DNA of 64,000 nt from Colwellia sp. (GTDB taxonomy: Bacteria; Pseudomonadota; Gammaproteobacteria; Enterobacterales; Alteromonadaceae): assembly GCA_026196955.1 (NCBI GenBank), contig JAPHTO010000031.1, positions 62,001 through 126,000 of the forward strand, given 5' to 3'. The position numbers and the translations under genes are program-made. This document shows positions 24,799 to 34,033 of this stretch, piece by piece. The notes beneath the pieces are model-generated. The model made no database searches, was not told where the DNA came from, and saw nothing but the letters and a program-made list of their open reading frames with translations. Within the stretch, counting starts at the first letter, position 1, and each line of letters starts with the position of its first letter.

Positions 24799-26787
24799 AT
24801 GTCGTCGCGTCAAGAACTAGCCAATGCAATTCGCGTTTTAAGCATGGATGCCGTGCAAAAAGCAAAATCAGGACACCCTGGAGCCCCAATGGGCATGGCG
24901 GATATCGCCGAAGTATTATGGCGTGACTTTTTAAAGCACAACCCAAGTGATCCAAACTGGGTAGATCGCGATCGATTTATCTTGTCAAACGGCCATGGTT
25001 CAATGCTAATTTATTCATTATTGCATTTATCTGGCTATGACTTATCTATTGATGATCTGAAAAACTTCCGTCAATTACATTCTAAAACGCCTGGTCACCC
25101 TGAATATGGTTACACTCCAGGTGTTGAAACAACGACTGGCCCGCTTGGCGCAGGTATTTCTAATGCCGTCGGTATGGCTATTGCTGAAAAAACTTTAGCA
25201 GCACAATTTAACCGTGAAGATCACGATATTGTTGATCACTTCACCTATTGCTTCCTAGGCGATGGTTGTTTAATGGAAGGTATCTCTCATGAGGCTTGTT
25301 CATTAGCGGGTACTTTAGGTTTAGGCAAATTAATTGCTTTTTGGGATGATAATGGCATCTCTATAGATGGTCATGTTGAAGGCTGGTTTACCGACAACAC
25401 GCCTGCCCGTTTTGAATCGTACGGTTGGCACGTAATTAGTGTTGATGGACATGATACTCAAGCGATTGCCGCAGCTATTGTTGAAGCAAAATCTGTCACT
25501 GACAAGCCAAGCATCATTTGTTGTAAAACCATTATTGGTTTTGGCTCACCGAATAAATCAGGCACTCACGATTGTCATGGCGCACCATTAGGTGATGCCG
25601 AAGTTCAAGCAACACGTGAATTTTTAAACTGGTCACACGCACCGTTTGAAGTACCAGAGAATGTTTATGCTCAATGGGATCAAAACGAAAAAGGTAATGC
25701 AAGCCAAATTAGCTGGAACGAAAAATTCAGTGCTTATCAAGCAGCACACCCTGAGCTTGCCGCAGAATATGAACGCCGCGTAATTAAAGGTGAATTACCA
25801 CAAGACTTCGAAGAAAAAGCGAATGCTTTCATTCAAGAATGTCATGAGAGCAGTGAAAATATCGCCTCGCGTAAAGCATCGCAAAATGCCATTGAAGCCT
25901 TTGGTAAAGTATTACCTGAAATGCTAGGTGGCTCTGCCGATTTAGCCGGCTCAAACTTAACATTGTGGTCAGGCTCAAAGGGGATTGAAACAGATCCAGC
26001 AGGTAACTACATTTTCTACGGCGTACGTGAATTTGGTATGAGCGGCATCATGAATGGTGTTTCACTACACGGTGGTTTCATTAACTATGGCGCTACCTTC
26101 ATGATGTTTATGGAATATGCACGTAATGCTGTACGCATGTCAGCATTGATGGGCATTCAAAATATTTTTGTCTATACGCATGACTCTATCGGTCAAGGTG
26201 AAGACGGTCCAACGCACCAACCTATAGAGCAATTGACTAATTTACGTACCACGCCGAACTTAACAACTTGGCGCCCTTGTGACGCAACAGAGTCCGCTGT
26301 TGCTTGGAAAGCTGCCGTACAAAACCAGAAAGCACCTTCAGCATTGATATTCTCACGCCAAGGTTTGCCCGCGATGACTCGTAGCCAAGCACAAGTAGCT
26401 GAAATAGCTAAAGGCGGCTACATCATACAAGATTGTGATGGCACGCCTGAGGTTATTTTAATCGCCACAGGCTCTGAAGTTGCACTCGCTGTTGAATCTG
26501 CTAACGCATTAACCGAACAAGGTAAAGCAGTTCGCGTAGTATCTATGCCATCAACCAATGTCTTTGATGCACAAAGTAGTGAATACAAAGAATCTGTGTT
26601 GCCAACAAATGTTACTAAGCGTGTCGCTATTGAAGCTGCACATGTTGATTTTTGGGCGAAATATGTTGGCCTAAATGGTGCAGTTGTTGGTATGACAACC
26701 TTTGGTGAATCAGCGCCTGGTAATGTTTTACTTGAGCACTTTGGCTTCACTGTAGAGAACGTTGTAAGTACTGTAAACGCGCTCTAA
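24799..26787 (+). CDS. tkt: Transketolase
   Basis: A 662-residue cytoplasmic thiamine-diphosphate enzyme of the non-oxidative pentose phosphate pathway, of usual length. Visible motifs are [16 protein letters not shown] near residues 23-38, the ThDP-binding segment [14 protein letters not shown] (about 152-165), and [24 protein letters not shown] (about 455-478). GGAG precedes the ATG by seven bases. The GAPDH-like epd gene follows on the same strand after a 71-bp gap that contains a hairpin. It supplies erythrose-4-phosphate, the substrate of that neighbour. Confidence 0.97.
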   Translation: MSSRQELANAIRVLSMDAVQKAKSGHPGAPMGMADIAEVLWRDFLKHNPSDPNWVDRDRFILSNGHGSMLIYSLLHLSGYDLSIDDLKNFRQLHSKTPGHPEYGYTPGVETTTGPLGAGISNAVGMAIAEKTLAAQFNREDHDIVDHFTYCFLGDGCLMEGISHEACSLAGTLGLGKLIAFWDDNGISIDGHVEGWFTDNTPARFESYGWHVISVDGHDTQAIAAAIVEAKSVTDKPSIICCKTIIGFGSPNKSGTHDCHGAPLGDAEVQATREFLNWSHAPFEVPENVYAQWDQNEKGNASQISWNEKFSAYQAAHPELAAEYERRVIKGELPQDFEEKANAFIQECHESSENIASRKASQNAIEAFGKVLPEMLGGSADLAGSNLTLWSGSKGIETDPAGNYIFYGVREFGMSGIMNGVSLHGGFINYGATFMMFMEYARNAVRMSALMGIQNIFVYTHDSIGQGEDGPTHQPIEQLTNLRTTPNLTTWRPCDATESAVAWKAAVQNQKAPSALIFSRQGLPAMTRSQAQVAEIAKGGYIIQDCDGTPEVILIATGSEVALAVESANALTEQGKAVRVVSMPSTNVFDAQSSEYKESVLPTNVTKRVAIEAAHVDFWAKYVGLNGAVVGMTTFGESAPGNVLLEHFGFTVENVVSTVNAL

Positions 26788-26796
26788 AACAGAGAA

Positions 26797-26821
26797 GGTG
26801 AGCAATAAGTTATTGCTCACC
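26797..26821 (+). repeat. Intercistronic hairpin between tkt and epd
   Basis: GGTGAGCAATAA / TTATTGCTCACC form a 12-bp perfect inverted repeat directly after tkt, without a T-run. It is more likely an mRNA-stabilising or processing hairpin than a terminator. Confidence 0.6.
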
Positions 26822-26858
26822 CTACTCATTGTAGGAAGGGATTTATCCCTGATTTTTT

Positions 26859-27881
26859 ATGATAAATATAGCCATAAACGGCTTTGGTCGTATCGGACGT
26901 AGTATTGTTAGAGCGATTTATGAGAATAATAAATCTAACGTATTTAACTTAGTTGCCATTAACGATCTTGCGCCGGCAAGTGGTATTGCTCACCTGTTAA
27001 AATACGACAGTACTCATGGTCGTTTTGCTTATCCAGTTGAAATACAAGATGATAATTTATTGATCAACCAAGATAAGGTTGCATTATCTCACTTTGATAA
27101 TTTATCTTCGCTGCCTTGGAAAAAGCATCAAGTAGATATAGTACTTGATTGTACGGGCGTTTATGGTAGCAAAGCCGATGGCTTAGCCCATATAAAACAA
27201 GGCGCTAAAAAGGTATTATTTTCTCATCCTGCAAGCCATGATGTTGACGCCACTATTATTTACGGCATTAATCATCAACACCTTAGCAGTGATGATCGTA
27301 TTGTCTCTAATGGCTCTTGCACTACAAACTGTATTGTACCTGTCATTAAAGTACTGGATGACGCTTTTGGCATTGAAAGTGGCACCATAACAACTATTCA
27401 TTCATCAATGCATGATCAACAAGTGATTGATGCATACCACCCTGATCTACGTCGTTCACGCGCGGCTAGTCAATCAATTATTCCAGTAGATACCAAGCTA
27501 GCCATAGGTATTGAAAGAATTATTCCAAAATTTAAAAGCCGATTTGAAGCCATTGCCGTACGTGTACCAACGCTTAACGTTACTGCCATGGATTTAAGCA
27601 TAACCGTTAATCAAGATGTGTCTATTGCTGATATTAATCAGGTGATTAAAGAAATGGCCGGTAAAGCAATTGCCGACAATGGTTTACAACAGGTTTTATC
27701 CTATACTGAAGAGCCGTTAGTATCTGCCGATTTTAATCATGACTCACATTCTTGTATCGTTGATGGAAACCAAACTCGTGTCAGCCATAAACGCTTAGTG
27801 AAAATGCTGGTCTGGTGTGATAATGAATGGGGTTTTGCCAATAGAATGCTAGATACTACCGAACAAATGTTCACAATGTAA
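26859..27881 (+). CDS. epd: Erythrose-4-phosphate dehydrogenase (Epd), GAPDH family
   Basis: A 340-residue NAD-dependent dehydrogenase with the Rossmann start INGFGRIGR (residues 7-15). The catalytic cysteine C154 lies in SNGSCTTNC, and the paired His in TTIHSSMH. The signature [24 protein letters not shown] fits Epd rather than glycolytic GapA, which has a GAAQNIIP/TGAAKAVGKV type segment. Epd oxidises erythrose-4-phosphate to 4-phosphoerythronate for pyridoxal-phosphate synthesis. It follows tkt. The pgk and fba genes that usually come next in gammaproteobacteria are absent, and a strong terminator closes the unit. Confidence 0.88.
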   Translation: MINIAINGFGRIGRSIVRAIYENNKSNVFNLVAINDLAPASGIAHLLKYDSTHGRFAYPVEIQDDNLLINQDKVALSHFDNLSSLPWKKHQVDIVLDCTGVYGSKADGLAHIKQGAKKVLFSHPASHDVDATIIYGINHQHLSSDDRIVSNGSCTTNCIVPVIKVLDDAFGIESGTITTIHSSMHDQQVIDAYHPDLRRSRAASQSIIPVDTKLAIGIERIIPKFKSRFEAIAVRVPTLNVTAMDLSITVNQDVSIADINQVIKEMAGKAIADNGLQQVLSYTEEPLVSADFNHDSHSCIVDGNQTRVSHKRLVKMLVWCDNEWGFANRMLDTTEQMFTM

Positions 27882-27885
27882 ACCC

Positions 27886-27913
27886 AAAAAAAACCGCTTA
27901 AAGCGGTTTTTTT
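27886..27913. terminator. Bidirectional rho-independent terminator
   Basis: CCGCT/AGCGG stem flanked by A-runs and T-runs (eight A, then seven T) sits between the converging epd and HDOD genes and can serve both strands. Confidence 0.9.
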
Positions 27914-27938
27914 AGTTTTATGATATATAAACTAAAGC

Positions 27939-28781
27939 TTAGTTAAACATAGATTTCACATCTGCACACATGGCTTTAAATTCATCACTTTGCATGTAAT
28001 CTGCCTCAGGTAAAATACCTTTTTTTACGTAACTGTTCAACAATACTTCTTGCGTTGATTCATTTTTAAAGATCTTATGATAAATAGCACCTGCTCGAAT
28101 AAAGTCTAGGTAATGGGCTTCTTTTGGTAATACTGTTAAGTCACTCCAGCTTTCAACCAATAAAGTTAATTCGTCTGAAAATTCCCAAGCGCGCGTGATA
28201 GTACCGCCAATTTTACCAGAAAGCTTAATAATCGCTTGTTGTAAAAAGGTAGGATTAGCGAACACGTCAGGATGCTGCTCAGCTTCGGTTAAAATAGGCA
28301 AAACACCAATATTGTGTACTAACGCAGCTAACGTTAAGGTATCAAGCGTTAAAGCTGAATGTTTATTTTCTTTAAGGTATAGGCCCATTAAGCTGATAGC
28401 TACTGAGGCAATATCAATGGTTTTTCGCCACGATTTTTTCATGTACATAGCAACAACGTCATTTTCTGAGACGAAAACTTGCTCAAGTGCCATCGCCGTT
28501 GCAATACTTTTAATTTGTCTTAAACCAATGCGTGTTACTGCCTGAGAAACAGTTTCAACTTTCACGCTTCGCCCTAATAAAGCACTATTGGCTACTTTAA
28601 TCATACCAAGAGAAAGCGCGGGATCTTGCGCAACAATATCACTCATATGTCCTAAGTTAATATCAGGATCATCTGTCGCTTTTCTTACTTTTAACGCGAC
28701 CTCTGGCAATGTAGGCAACACTAATGCATCTTGCTTTATTTTTTCCATTAAAATCGTATATAAGGCATTTTCAGTCGCCAT
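27939..28781 (-). CDS. HDOD-domain protein
   Basis: A 280-residue cytoplasmic protein. The HDOD domain covers about residues 15-215: LPTLPEVALKVRKATDDPDINLGHMSDIVAQDPALSLGMIKVANS-type opening, then RIGLRQIKSIATAMAL and LAALVHNIGVLPI. The HD metal dyad of phosphodiesterases is not present in its classic form (VHNIG instead of HDxG). Such proteins act as regulatory adaptors in stress and c-di-GMP-linked signalling, without established catalysis. GGGGA precedes the ATG. It stands alone, converging on tkt-epd. Nothing was recognised in the 263 bp upstream. Confidence 0.88.
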   Translation of the reverse strand: MATENALYTILMEKIKQDALVLPTLPEVALKVRKATDDPDINLGHMSDIVAQDPALSLGMIKVANSALLGRSVKVETVSQAVTRIGLRQIKSIATAMALEQVFVSENDVVAMYMKKSWRKTIDIASVAISLMGLYLKENKHSALTLDTLTLAALVHNIGVLPILTEAEQHPDVFANPTFLQQAIIKLSGKIGGTITRAWEFSDELTLLVESWSDLTVLPKEAHYLDFIRAGAIYHKIFKNESTQEVLLNSYVKKGILPEADYMQSDEFKAMCADVKSMFN

Positions 28782-29044
28782 AGAATTCCCCTTTTTGTTA
28801 TTCTATAAAACTTATACTACTGTTTAAAAATAGCACAGTTTTACTTATCTCCAAGCTTTTTTTACTATTTTTCAACATTGTACAAAAATACATCAACAAG
28901 CATTCCTCCCTTACTTTGTTAGCCTCTTACCACTGATTATTTTTTATCGCCTGTTTAGATTGCCGATAATGGTGGTTTTTCTTATAATACGCGCCCTTAT
29001 AGTTATTGGCTCAAAATACCGAGCTATTTTAAAAGATTTATTTT

Positions 29045-30424
29045 ATGTTTAGACCTGAACTACTTTCACCTGCGGGCAGCCTTAAAAATATGCGTTATGC
29101 CTTTGCATACGGTGCAGATGCCGTTTACGCTGGCCAACCTCGCTACTCACTTCGGGTTAGAAATAATGAATTTTCATTAGAAAATATAAAAATAGGTATT
29201 GATGAAGCCCACGCACTTGGCAAGAAGTTTTACCTAGTGAACAACATTGCCCCACACAATGGCAAGCTGAAAACCTTCTTAAAAGATATTGCGCCTGTTA
29301 TCGCAATGAAGCCAGATGCTTTAATTATGTCAGATCCTGGACTGATCATGTTAGTTCGAGAGCACTTTCCTGATATGTCTATCCACTTGTCAGTACAAGC
29401 CAACGCGGTTAACTGGGCAACAGTAAAGTTTTGGCATCAACAAGGAGTTGAGCGAGTCATTTTATCTCGCGAGCTTTCTCTTGATGAAATTGAAGACATT
29501 CGCTTTCATTGTCCTGAAATGGAACTAGAAGTTTTTGTGCATGGCGCTTTATGCATGGCCTACTCAGGACGCTGCTTGCTTTCTGGCTATATCAACAAAC
29601 GTGACCCTAACCAAGGTACTTGCACTAACTCATGCCGTTGGAAGTACGATACCCATGAAGCAAAAGAGACTGAAACAGGCGATATTATTGCCGTTGAGCC
29701 ACAAATTTATCTGCCTGAAAGTGCAACAGAAGCAATAAAACCAGTAGATGATGTTGTATTACTTCAAGAGCAAGGTCGCCCAGGCGAATATATGCCAGCC
29801 TTTGAAGATGAGCATGGCACTTATATTATGAATTCAAAGGATTTACGTGCCGTTGAGCATGTAGAGCGCTTAGTCAAAATGGGTGTACACTCGCTGAAAA
29901 TTGAAGGGAGAACTAAGTCGTTCTATTACTGTGCGCGTACCGCACAGGTATATAATCAAGCCATCAACGATACCTTAGCAAATAAGTCTTTTAATCCAGA
30001 GTTAAATACTGATTTAGAGCATTTAGCGCACAGAGGATATACAGAAGGATTTTTACAACGCCATCGTCCTTCCGATACCCAAAACTATGATTACGGCTAT
30101 TCAAAAAGCGATACTCAGCAGTTTGTTGGCGAAGTTACAGGTCGCAATGCAGACACAGGTTTAGTTGAAATTGATGTAAAAAACAAATTCCTTGTTGGTG
30201 ATGAATTAGAGCTCATGACGCCCAATGGAAATGTCAGTTTTACTTTAGCGACTATGATAAATAGCAAAAATGGTGAAGCAATTACCGACGCTAAAGGCTC
30301 AGGTCATAAAGTGGCCATTGAGCTTGATACAGAATTAGACTTATCCTTTGGTATCATCATGCGCTATTTAACTGACGGCGGTACTACTCGCCATCCTTTT
30401 ACGCAAAATCAAGCAGATAAATAG
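29045..30424 (+). CDS. trhP: tRNA 5-hydroxyuridine synthesis protein TrhP (U32 peptidase family)
   Basis: A 459-residue cytoplasmic protein, close to the E. coli YegQ length. It has the U32-family opening ELLSPAGSLKNMRYAFAYGADAVYAG. The cysteine-bearing core is VFVHGALCMAYSGRCLLSGY with CTNSCRWKY about 20 residues later, cysteines expected to hold an iron-sulfur cluster. A C-terminal beta domain follows. TrhP takes part in prephenate-dependent hydroxylation of U34 in tRNAs. The ferredoxin gene yfhL starts 12 bp after its stop codon, so the two are co-transcribed, in agreement with a reported need for YfhL in the same modification. Confidence 0.92.
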   Translation: MFRPELLSPAGSLKNMRYAFAYGADAVYAGQPRYSLRVRNNEFSLENIKIGIDEAHALGKKFYLVNNIAPHNGKLKTFLKDIAPVIAMKPDALIMSDPGLIMLVREHFPDMSIHLSVQANAVNWATVKFWHQQGVERVILSRELSLDEIEDIRFHCPEMELEVFVHGALCMAYSGRCLLSGYINKRDPNQGTCTNSCRWKYDTHEAKETETGDIIAVEPQIYLPESATEAIKPVDDVVLLQEQGRPGEYMPAFEDEHGTYIMNSKDLRAVEHVERLVKMGVHSLKIEGRTKSFYYCARTAQVYNQAINDTLANKSFNPELNTDLEHLAHRGYTEGFLQRHRPSDTQNYDYGYSKSDTQQFVGEVTGRNADTGLVEIDVKNKFLVGDELELMTPNGNVSFTLATMINSKNGEAITDAKGSGHKVAIELDTELDLSFGIIMRYLTDGGTTRHPFTQNQADK

Positions 30425-30436
30425 GCTAGTTTCTTA

Positions 30437-30688
30437 ATGGCATTGTTTATTGAAGACAGTTGTATTAACTGTGATATGTGTGATCCTGAATGCCCCAATG
30501 GTGCAATTACACTGGGAGAGCACATATATGAAATTGATCCTGATAAATGCACTGAATGTGTCGGTCATTACGATAATCCGACTTGCGTCAGTGTTTGCCC
30601 AATAGATTGTGTTAAACCCGATCCCAATCATATAGAAGATGAAGAGAGCTTACTGGCCAAGTTTGTAAAAATACATGGCAAGGATTAG
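30437..30688 (+). CDS. yfhL: YfhL family 4Fe-4S dicluster ferredoxin
   Basis: An 83-residue ferredoxin. Cluster motifs are CINCDMCDPECP (residues 9-20) and CTECVGHYDNPTCVSVCP, the second with the long spacing typical of YfhL. It is the only other gene in the trhP operon and is the plausible electron donor for the TrhP-dependent tRNA hydroxylation step. The 280 bp after it contain no gene that I can support, only a weak A+T-rich inverted repeat near 30773-30788. Confidence 0.92.
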   Translation: MALFIEDSCINCDMCDPECPNGAITLGEHIYEIDPDKCTECVGHYDNPTCVSVCPIDCVKPDPNHIEDEESLLAKFVKIHGKD

Positions 30689-30968
30689 TTAAAAACGGAC
30701 AATAATTTCATCAAATAGCTTTACCACTAGCATTTCATTGGCGGCAAACGCCTTTTAACCAATCTGCATAATGCCTTTTAAAAAAGGCTAATGAGACGCT
30801 GTACGATAAAGTCTACAAAAAAGTCAGAATACAAAATATTAATCATGTGCTAGATAGGTTATCAGCTTGATGTAAATAAAGTGTTATTATAAATTACGCT
30901 ATGAAGTTATTTTTAAGGCAAGATAACTTAACACTATAATAAAAATGAACACTAACTAGGAATGACTG

Positions 30969-33900
30969 TTGCAAATACCTATTAGACATTTAGTACTCAC
31001 CTTTATTACCTTAGTCACTTTTCTTCCTTATCATTTTATTGCTAACTGGCTATCAGTTTCGCCTCAAAACAGTTCAACTTTTGCATTAACCACTTTGCAA
31101 ATTGCTAGCTTAGGTTTTTTATTTTATTGTGTTAAAGAAAATACTTCACGTTCATTCAAACTGTTTTGGCAATACCTGCTTTTAGCTATTTTAGCGGTTA
31201 TAGCCAGTAAGCTCTTAGGCAGCACGCCAACGACTATCAGCCAGCAGCTTTATAAAGACTTTGCTTCACTCTTTATATATTTCTTTATTCTGTTAGCAAT
31301 AGAGACCAACCCACATTTAAGTAATGTGCCCCTAAATAAATATATTAATGGTCGAGTGCCGGCAATATTTTTTACACTGATTTGTTTTTGCTACTTTATT
31401 CTTTTACCTGCTGAATTCTCAGAGCAAATATACCAAACGACAAAACCTTCTTTACTGTTTCACCTATTAATTAATGCCCTAATTATTATTAGATTAATAT
31501 TGTGTTTGGGAAGTTGTAAAGATACCTTCTGGCGTTATATATTTTCACTGCTAACTTGCAGTGCAGTTTTTTTATTTATAAGCAATGTAAACACTTATGC
31601 TCAAATTGATTCAACGATAATTAGCTCCCAAAGTTATTACGTTCAACTTATTCCTTTATTGCCTTATTTTTTACTTATACTAGCCGCAAACATCAGCTTA
31701 ACAGCAACGAAATTACCCACGCCAATAGAAAAAGAAAGCAGCCCTGAGCTATACATTTTGCTGTTAATGCTAGTTCCCGCAGCCGTCCATTTATACGGCT
31801 ATGAACAACAGTTATTCTATAGCGTTGATTCAAATCTACAGTCTATTGCCATTCTTTTTTGGTTATTTGTAGGCTCAGGTTTATTATCAAGTGTTGCCTT
31901 TAGCCGACGCTCTCAAACTAAAAAATTAAAGAAGAACTTAGCGCTAGAAAAAGAGCATCAACGTCAACTTAACAGCTTAAATAATGAGTTAACCGATGCG
32001 CTCATAAACAGTGAAGATAAGGCTATAGTCAGCGCCTCCAATAACGCCATATTAACCACGTCTATTGCCGGGGAGATATTATCGGCCAACCCCGCCGCAG
32101 TACAGATGTTTCAAAGCTTAGAGCAAGAGCTGAAAGGTACATCGGTTAGCAACCTTTTTGCAGAAAAAGATGAAATGCACTTCTTTTTTGATTTTCAAAG
32201 TAATGTCTATTCACTACAACGTAAAGATTTAGGTATCTCAGTAGAGTGTGTTTCACTTCGCTCAGATGGTACTGAATTTCCAGCACAAGCAGAGTTGCAA
32301 TGGGCTGAACGTGCAGAGCAACCATTAATTGTTATTACCTTTATTAATTTGTCAGCAAGAAAACATGCCGAAAAACAGGCCTTAGAGTTAAAAGATAAAT
32401 TCATTGCTAATATTTCTCATGAGTTTAGAACACCACTCACCATCATTAACGGCATCATAGACAGATACATTTCCAAAACATCAGATGAAGTAGAAAGTGA
32501 AGATTTCACAACAGCTAAGCGCAATGGTTTACGTCTAGTACGTATGGTTGAGCAACTTTTAGAGCTATCGCGCCTAGGTGACAACCCTCAACTATCGCTA
32601 AGTACATATCGGTTAAAAACGTTAATGATGATGCCTGTTGATTCATTTTCTCGCTTGGCAAGACAAAATGACTTAACCTTTACCAGCAATATACCAGACA
32701 ACTTATGGTTAGATTGTGATGGCCAAGCCTTTGAAAAAATAATATTTAACTTGCTTGCCAATGCGATAAAGTACACCCCTAAAGGTGGCTCAGTGCAAGT
32801 GAATGCGTATATTGAGCAAGAGACCATTATTTTAGATATTATCGACTCAGGCATAGGGATCAGCAAAGGCTCCCAAGATAAAATTTTTGAACGTTTTCAA
32901 CGGGCAGATGATGTTAAAAACCAAGCGACTTTTGGTGTTGGTATAGGATTATCGCTAGTCAATGAACTCGTTAAAGCACACGGTTGGCGTATCAGTTTAG
33001 TGAGCGAACAAGGTCATGGCAGCAAATTTAGCCTTTCACTGCCACTTGCTCCCGCGAATGAAATTGAAACAGAAATGTCAATTAGCCTTTCAGAAAATGA
33101 AGTGACCTCATTGCTAACAGAGCAGCGCTCAGCTAGTAGTGTTCAAGCGAATCACTCCCAGCAAGTGGTGCTAGTCATCGAAGATAATCTCGATATGCAA
33201 AGCCATATAAAACAAGTTATTGAGCAACAACATCACTGTATTCTTGCAGGCAGTGGTGAGCTTGGCCTGCAATTAGCACAAGAGTATATTCCCGATCTCA
33301 TTGTCTGTGATTTAATGTTAACGGGCATTGATGGCTTTGAAGTGTTAACACAGCTGAAACAAGATGAAATGACAGCGCATATCCCGGTGATATTACTAAC
33401 AGCAAGATCAGATCTTGAAAGCCGATTACAAGGGCTGAACCTCAATGCCGATGAATATTTAAGTAAGCCTTTTAACCAACATGAATTGTTAACAAGAATT
33501 CAAAGCTTGATCACGAATAGGCAACAATTACAAAAGCGCTACTTGCGAAAGTTTAACGATGAGCAAAAAGCAGAGCGAAAAACAACTAGCCAGAAAAATG
33601 TAGCTAAACTGACACAAGACCCCACTGAACAATCTAGTTTAGATGATAAATTTTTACATAAACTTGAAGCACTCATTGCCAAACATTACACGGATCCTGA
33701 GCTAGATATATCATTACTTGCTAAAGAGTTGGCCATGAGTGAGCGACAATTACAGCGGAAAATTAAAATGATTTTAGGGACTACACCTAATAACTTCATT
33801 AAAGAATTTCGTTTGAAAAAAGCACAAGAGTTGTTATTGAGCGGTTCACAAATTGGTCGTATTGCCTTAGATGTAGGTTTTTCATCACAAACCTATTTTG

Positions 33901-33983
33901 GTCGCTGCTTTAAAGAGAGCTTTGATTGCACTCCAAAACAATACCAACAAAGAATTGCACAGCAAGATTCTTCTGCTAATTAA
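30969..33983 (+). CDS. Hybrid sensor kinase / response regulator with AraC-type DNA-binding domain
   Basis: A 1004-residue one-protein phosphorelay. Residues 1-310 hold about eight to nine membrane helices, then a short coiled coil (318-345) and a PAS-like domain (350-465). The HisKA box NISHEFRTPLT has H484. The ATPase domain carries NLLANAIKYT, DSGIGI and GVGIGLSLV (about 590-690). The receiver is about 733-850, with D781 in VCDLML and K833. The C-terminal AraC helix-turn-helix pair (about 890-998) ends GFSSQTYFGRCFKESFDCTPKQYQQ. The start is TTG, with AGGA eight bases upstream; the nearby ATG at 30962 is out of frame and stops at once. The protein would bind DNA while tethered to the membrane. 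Its signal and targets are unknown. Confidence 0.93.
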   Translation: MQIPIRHLVLTFITLVTFLPYHFIANWLSVSPQNSSTFALTTLQIASLGFLFYCVKENTSRSFKLFWQYLLLAILAVIASKLLGSTPTTISQQLYKDFASLFIYFFILLAIETNPHLSNVPLNKYINGRVPAIFFTLICFCYFILLPAEFSEQIYQTTKPSLLFHLLINALIIIRLILCLGSCKDTFWRYIFSLLTCSAVFLFISNVNTYAQIDSTIISSQSYYVQLIPLLPYFLLILAANISLTATKLPTPIEKESSPELYILLLMLVPAAVHLYGYEQQLFYSVDSNLQSIAILFWLFVGSGLLSSVAFSRRSQTKKLKKNLALEKEHQRQLNSLNNELTDALINSEDKAIVSASNNAILTTSIAGEILSANPAAVQMFQSLEQELKGTSVSNLFAEKDEMHFFFDFQSNVYSLQRKDLGISVECVSLRSDGTEFPAQAELQWAERAEQPLIVITFINLSARKHAEKQALELKDKFIANISHEFRTPLTIINGIIDRYISKTSDEVESEDFTTAKRNGLRLVRMVEQLLELSRLGDNPQLSLSTYRLKTLMMMPVDSFSRLARQNDLTFTSNIPDNLWLDCDGQAFEKIIFNLLANAIKYTPKGGSVQVNAYIEQETIILDIIDSGIGISKGSQDKIFERFQRADDVKNQATFGVGIGLSLVNELVKAHGWRISLVSEQGHGSKFSLSLPLAPANEIETEMSISLSENEVTSLLTEQRSASSVQANHSQQVVLVIEDNLDMQSHIKQVIEQQHHCILAGSGELGLQLAQEYIPDLIVCDLMLTGIDGFEVLTQLKQDEMTAHIPVILLTARSDLESRLQGLNLNADEYLSKPFNQHELLTRIQSLITNRQQLQKRYLRKFNDEQKAERKTTSQKNVAKLTQDPTEQSSLDDKFLHKLEALIAKHYTDPELDISLLAKELAMSERQLQRKIKMILGTTPNNFIKEFRLKKAQELLLSGSQIGRIALDVGFSSQTYFGRCFKESFDCTPKQYQQRIAQQDSSAN

Positions 33984-34033
33984 TAGCTATGATCAGGTTA
34001 GCCAAAAAATAAAGTGTCTTAAATAGGTATAAG

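Noticed and set aside
26418-26750. Minus-strand 110-codon frame inside tkt
   Set aside because: It is a shadow of a highly conserved gene, with no ribosome site and no recognisable domain.
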